Positions 31,746 to 34,114 of a DNA stretch of 34,114 nt are shown in pieces. Under the pieces are notes generated by a model, which had not been told where the DNA came from, did not search any database, and worked only from the letters and a program-made list of their open reading frames with translations. Position 1 is the stretch's first letter. Every line of letters starts with the position of its first letter. The position numbers were made by a program, and so were the translations under genes. The stretch is from Ichthyophonus hoferi (lineage: Eukaryota > Opisthokonta > Ichthyosporea > Ichthyophonida > Ichthyophonidae), in assembly GCA_002751075.1 (NCBI GenBank), contig NAOQ01000378.1:42593-76706 (forward strand), read 5' to 3'.

Positions 31746-32149
31746 TGCAACCAGAAGCATGTACGAAGGAAATATGATTTCGATTGGCATGACAATGTTT
31801 GTCCTGGGAACGAGTTACAGATGAAACTAATACACCTAGTATTGTTTATATAGCTCTATGTTTTATCGCTTGCTCATATAATACAGTATGTATCTATATA
31901 CCTAAAAAAAGAACAATAAAATTTCCATAGCAACACGCTGAGGCCACGCCTGATAATATATCTAAGTATTTGTATAGCTATCACATAGCTATCACACCAA
32001 TTTTAATGTTTTATTTATATTTTTATCTATTAAATTACCTGCCAAGTTACTAATGAAAAAGTTAAGTGCAGTTTCCGTTCTCATGTCTGGCATCTAAACA
32101 TGCACTTATATGCTTACTTGACAATGATGTCAAGATGATATAAAGTAAC
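31746..32149 (+). other. 3' flank of the UCH gene
   Basis: Contains the AATAAA signal near 31913 and otherwise no recognisable feature. Confidence 0.5.
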
Positions 32150-32292
32150 TATAGTCCTCCAGGAAGACATGCAGCAACACGGTATAGTCACTTCATGCTA
32201 AGGCTAGGAGCACACCTTTCTCTAGCAGGGTCGAGGGCCAATAGAGCATGATGCTACCTTTATCAGCAATACTCAAACCTTGCATCAATGTT
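32150..32292. repeat. ~140-bp direct repeat, copy 1
   Basis: It is repeated at 32437-32572 in the same orientation. Shared blocks are TATAGTCCTCCA, GAAGACATGCAG, AAGGCTAGGAG, AGGGCCAATAG and CAGCAATACTCAAACCTTGCA, about 80% identity by eye. GC content is above the surrounding DNA. It is not 5S rRNA or tRNA by any landmark I can see; a small noncoding RNA or a short dispersed repeat are possible. Confidence 0.75.
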
Positions 32293-32436
32293 AATTTACT
32301 CTTGTATCATTATACTATTGTATAAAATTCTTAGTATAAAACATTGCTTAAATTCAATAACATTTTAAGCCAATAATCAAATTAGACAGTGAAAACGGAA
32401 AACAAAGGGGTGGTGGTAAGATAGGCCAATAGCTAT

Positions 32437-32572
32437 TATAGTCCTCCATGAAGACATGCAGTAACATCGTAGTCACCACATGTTAAGGCTAGGAGTACAC
32501 CTTATTATAGCAGGGCAGAGGGCCAATAGGGCGTAGTTCTACACCTCTCAGCAATACTCAAACCTTGCAATC
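32437..32572. repeat. ~140-bp direct repeat, copy 2
   Basis: Second copy of 32150-32292, spaced 287 bp from the first. A short minus-strand open frame seen in copy 1 is interrupted here, which argues against a conserved protein. Confidence 0.75.
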
Positions 32573-33166
32573 AATACTATTAGTATAAATATTAATATTT
32601 ATAATATCAAAAATTATTTATATAAACAACAGAGATACCACGCTTATACTCTTTACTAAACAGAAAGGCAAAAATTAGCCCAAGCTAGCCTGTGTAATAA
32701 CAAAACTTTAGTATATTAGTAGAACAATAGTAAAAAGAAATACAAAATTACACCGTACAATTGTCACAACGTACAATAGGAAGTGTTAAAATGTACAACC
32801 TAAACTCACAACTTGCAATAGGAAATCCTGTAAGACACGATATCCAAAAACCAGGGCCTGACATTTATATTAGGAAGACGGATCGGTTGCTATATAATCG
32901 CATACCTATTGGGTAAGGCAGGTAGGACATGTCACATAGATAAAAGAAGTACTTTAAATTGTATATATTTTTAATCGTTTGTTTTGTTTAAATATATTTA
33001 TTTTAAAAAAAATATATTTTAAATTATATAACAAATTGAAAATTACTAAATATTTTGTTTTTTTTTTAATAAAATTTGGAAATATTTATAGACATTAACT
33101 GAATACTGCTGCAATCTATTCTTAATTTTAATTTACCCATTTTATCAAATACACCCATATTAGATC
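32573..33166. other. AT-rich spacer upstream of H2A, no gene
   Basis: No gene on either strand. In particular no divergent H2B gene, the usual partner of H2A, is present. Confidence 0.6.
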
Positions 33167-33210
33167 ATTGGTTAATCGCTACTGACCGATCCCGCCAGTT
33201 TTATATAAAT
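33167..33210 (+). promoter_or_regulatory. H2A promoter: CCAAT, E2F-like site, TATA box
   Basis: An inverted CCAAT box (ATTGG, 33167-33171) is followed by TCCCGCC (33190-33196, minus strand GGCGGGA, the E2F/DP core) and a TATA box TATATAAAT (from 33203), about 70 bp before the ATG at 33275. The E2F-like element would fit S-phase expression of a replication-dependent histone. Confidence 0.6.
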
Positions 33211-33274
33211 ATTAAGCTCTGAGACACCTAGCTTATCTCTACGTCAAATTAGTAAACAATAAATAACTGTGATC

Positions 33275-33691
33275 ATGTCTGGTAAAGGAAAAGGAGGAAA
33301 GAGCTCTGGCAAGGTTGCTAGCGCCAAGTCCAAGACCCGCTCTTCTAGGGCTGGTCTTCAGTTTCCTGTAGGCCGTGTTCATCGCCTTCTTCGCAAGGGT
33401 AACTATGCAGAGAGGGTGGGGGCTGGTGCTCCTGTCTACCTTGCAGCTGTTCTTGAGTACCTCGCTGCTGAAATCCTGGAGTTGGCTGGTAATGCTGCCC
33501 GTGATAATAAGAAGTCCCGCATTATCCCTCGCCATCTCCAGTTGGCTATCCGTAATGACGAGGAATTGAACAGACTCCTTGGTGATGTGACTATTGCCCA
33601 AGGTGGAGTCCTCCCTAACATCCATGCTGTTCTTCTTCCTAAGAAGGTGGTTGAGAAAGGTGCCAAGGGCTCTCAGAGCCAGGAGTTCTAA
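33275..33691 (+). CDS. Histone H2A with H2A.X-type C-terminus, intronless
   Basis: The gene encodes a 138-residue H2A that packs with H2B in the nucleosome core. Visible marks are the basic tail [13 protein letters not shown], the signature AGLQFPVGR, the acidic-patch sequence [16 protein letters not shown], the docking residues [23 protein letters not shown] and HAVLLPKK. The tail ends SQSQEF: Ser135 in SQEF is the site phosphorylated by ATM/ATR-type kinases at DNA breaks, and a second SQ precedes it. The chosen start at 33275 gives the standard MSGK; a GTG six bases earlier in frame is not a start. Codon use is GC-richer than the spliced genes. Main histone and damage-responsive H2A.X functions are probably combined in this one protein, as in fungi. 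Confidence 0.97.
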   Translation: MSGKGKGGKSSGKVASAKSKTRSSRAGLQFPVGRVHRLLRKGNYAERVGAGAPVYLAAVLEYLAAEILELAGNAARDNKKSRIIPRHLQLAIRNDEELNRLLGDVTIAQGGVLPNIHAVLLPKKVVEKGAKGSQSQEF

Positions 33692-33739
33692 ATGTTTCAC
33701 GTGCTTATATTATAACTTTGTAGCTTAGCTTTAAAAATT

Positions 33740-33776
33740 GGTGTTTTTTAACACCATTCTCTTCGCAAAGAAACTA
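33740..33776 (+). terminator. Histone-type 3' stem-loop with purine-rich downstream element
   Basis: Forty-eight nt after the H2A stop codon, GGTGTTTTTTAACACC (33740-33755) forms a 6-bp stem with a UUUU loop and GG/CC at the base, the exact architecture of the metazoan histone mRNA stem-loop. About ten nt further, CGCAAAGAAAC (33764-33774) resembles the purine-rich histone downstream element bound by U7 snRNA. No AATAAA on the plus strand lies between the stop codon and the hairpin. Confidence 0.55.
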
Positions 33777-33783
33777 CTCTACT

Positions 33784-34114
33784 TTATTGTGGTTTATGGA
33801 TTATGGTATTGTTGAAACTGGAGAAATAGGTTGAGTTTTGTAAACAAGGAATAGTTATGTGAAGGTAACTGTTATTTGGGTTACTACAGATATTTTTTTC
33901 TTTAGGACTTTTTATATAAACGTAGATGTATTGAACAAAGGAAATATAAGCAACTGTGCTAGCCTGTTTGCATTGAGTACAGTTGTCGAGATATCCAATT
34001 GTGATACTGGTGGAAGTTATTGTCGTCTGACCAGTAGAAGTAATTGCTGCCTGATTAGAATTGCCTGTAAGACTCGGTTGTTGTGCTAGAGATTCTATGG
34101 AAGACCCATAACCT
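33784..34114 (-). CDS. 3' end of an unknown minus-strand gene (cut by window edge)
   Basis: The minus strand is open for 110 codons from the window edge to a TAA at 33784-33786, with an AATAAA overlapping that stop. No ATG is present, so the start lies outside the window. The first half is Gln/Ser/Thr-rich and low in charge (SLAQQPSLTGNSNQAAITS, TITSTSITIG), like a disordered region of a regulatory protein. The second half is Cys/Asn/Tyr-rich and could in part be retained intron. It converges on H2A, with the stop codons 92 nt apart. Function not recognised. Confidence 0.5.
   Translation of the reverse strand, partial: GYGSSIESLAQQPSLTGNSNQAAITSTGQTTITSTSITIGYLDNCTQCKQASTVAYISFVQYIYVYIKSPKEKNICSNPNNSYLHITIPCLQNSTYFSSFNNTIIHKPQ

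Noticed and set aside
33239-33700. 153-codon minus-strand frame
   Set aside because: Antisense of the unambiguous H2A coding sequence.
33859-34089. 76-codon plus-strand frame
   Set aside because: Antisense of the longer minus-strand frame 33784-34114; it opens with a GTG and has no promoter.
1-34114. CRISPR arrays, operons, ribosome binding sites, prophage or plasmid functions
   Set aside because: The window is eukaryotic nuclear DNA with spliceosomal introns; none of these is present.

Overview
The window is AT-rich nuclear DNA from an intron-rich eukaryote. Standard GT-AG introns of about 190-1100 nt separate short exons, and TATA, CCAAT and AATAAA signals are present. Standard stop codons are used (TAA, TAG and TGA each end a confirmed gene). 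The gene set points to an opisthokont, most likely an early-diverging fungus: a compact CNNM/Mam3-type protein, a large nuclear protein whose N-terminus resembles the fungal Net1/Tof2/Dnt1 domain, and a hexose-type MFS transporter. Against a typical Dikarya fungus, the histone H2A gene ends in a metazoan-style histone stem-loop. The organism cannot be named from this window.

Layout. 1-5229: intergenic, with two diverged copies of a ~0.67 kb direct repeat (1-666, 932-1597), some exon-like fragments (1627-2582), and an AT-rich desert with a small tandem duplication and a 20-nt T run. 5230-6669: intronless sugar transporter with a recognisable promoter and a duplicated 3' region. 6670-10260: spacer with exon-like fragments on both strands and a possible minus-strand gene near 8294-9521. 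10261-14967: ten-exon CNNM/DUF21-CBS gene. 14968-17784: spacer with a small minus-strand Ser-rich ORF, a 336-nt assembly gap (16520-16855) and a probable last exon of an unknown gene. 17785-24394: nine-exon gene for a 787-aa Lys/Glu-rich protein, with a ~0.88 kb array of 8-bp repeats in intron 3 and one GC-AG intron. 24395-28657: spacer with two paralogous upstream modules, each followed by a decayed reading frame. 28658-31745: seven-exon ubiquitin C-terminal hydrolase (UCHL3/Yuh1 family) that contains a diverged copy of its own exon 3. 31746-33274: spacer with a ~140-bp direct repeat pair. 33275-33691: intronless H2A with CCAAT, E2F-like and TATA elements and a 3' stem-loop. 33784-34114: 3' end of an unknown minus-strand gene cut by the window edge.

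These genes do not form one pathway. The two intronless genes (transporter, H2A) have clean promoters and few CCAAT pentamers in their coding sequence. The three intron-rich genes carry a different simple repeat in almost every large intron and many CCAAT/ATTGG pentamers even in exons. Exon structures for the three spliced genes were built by hand from splice sites, phase continuity and family conservation. All phases close, but no transcript evidence was available.
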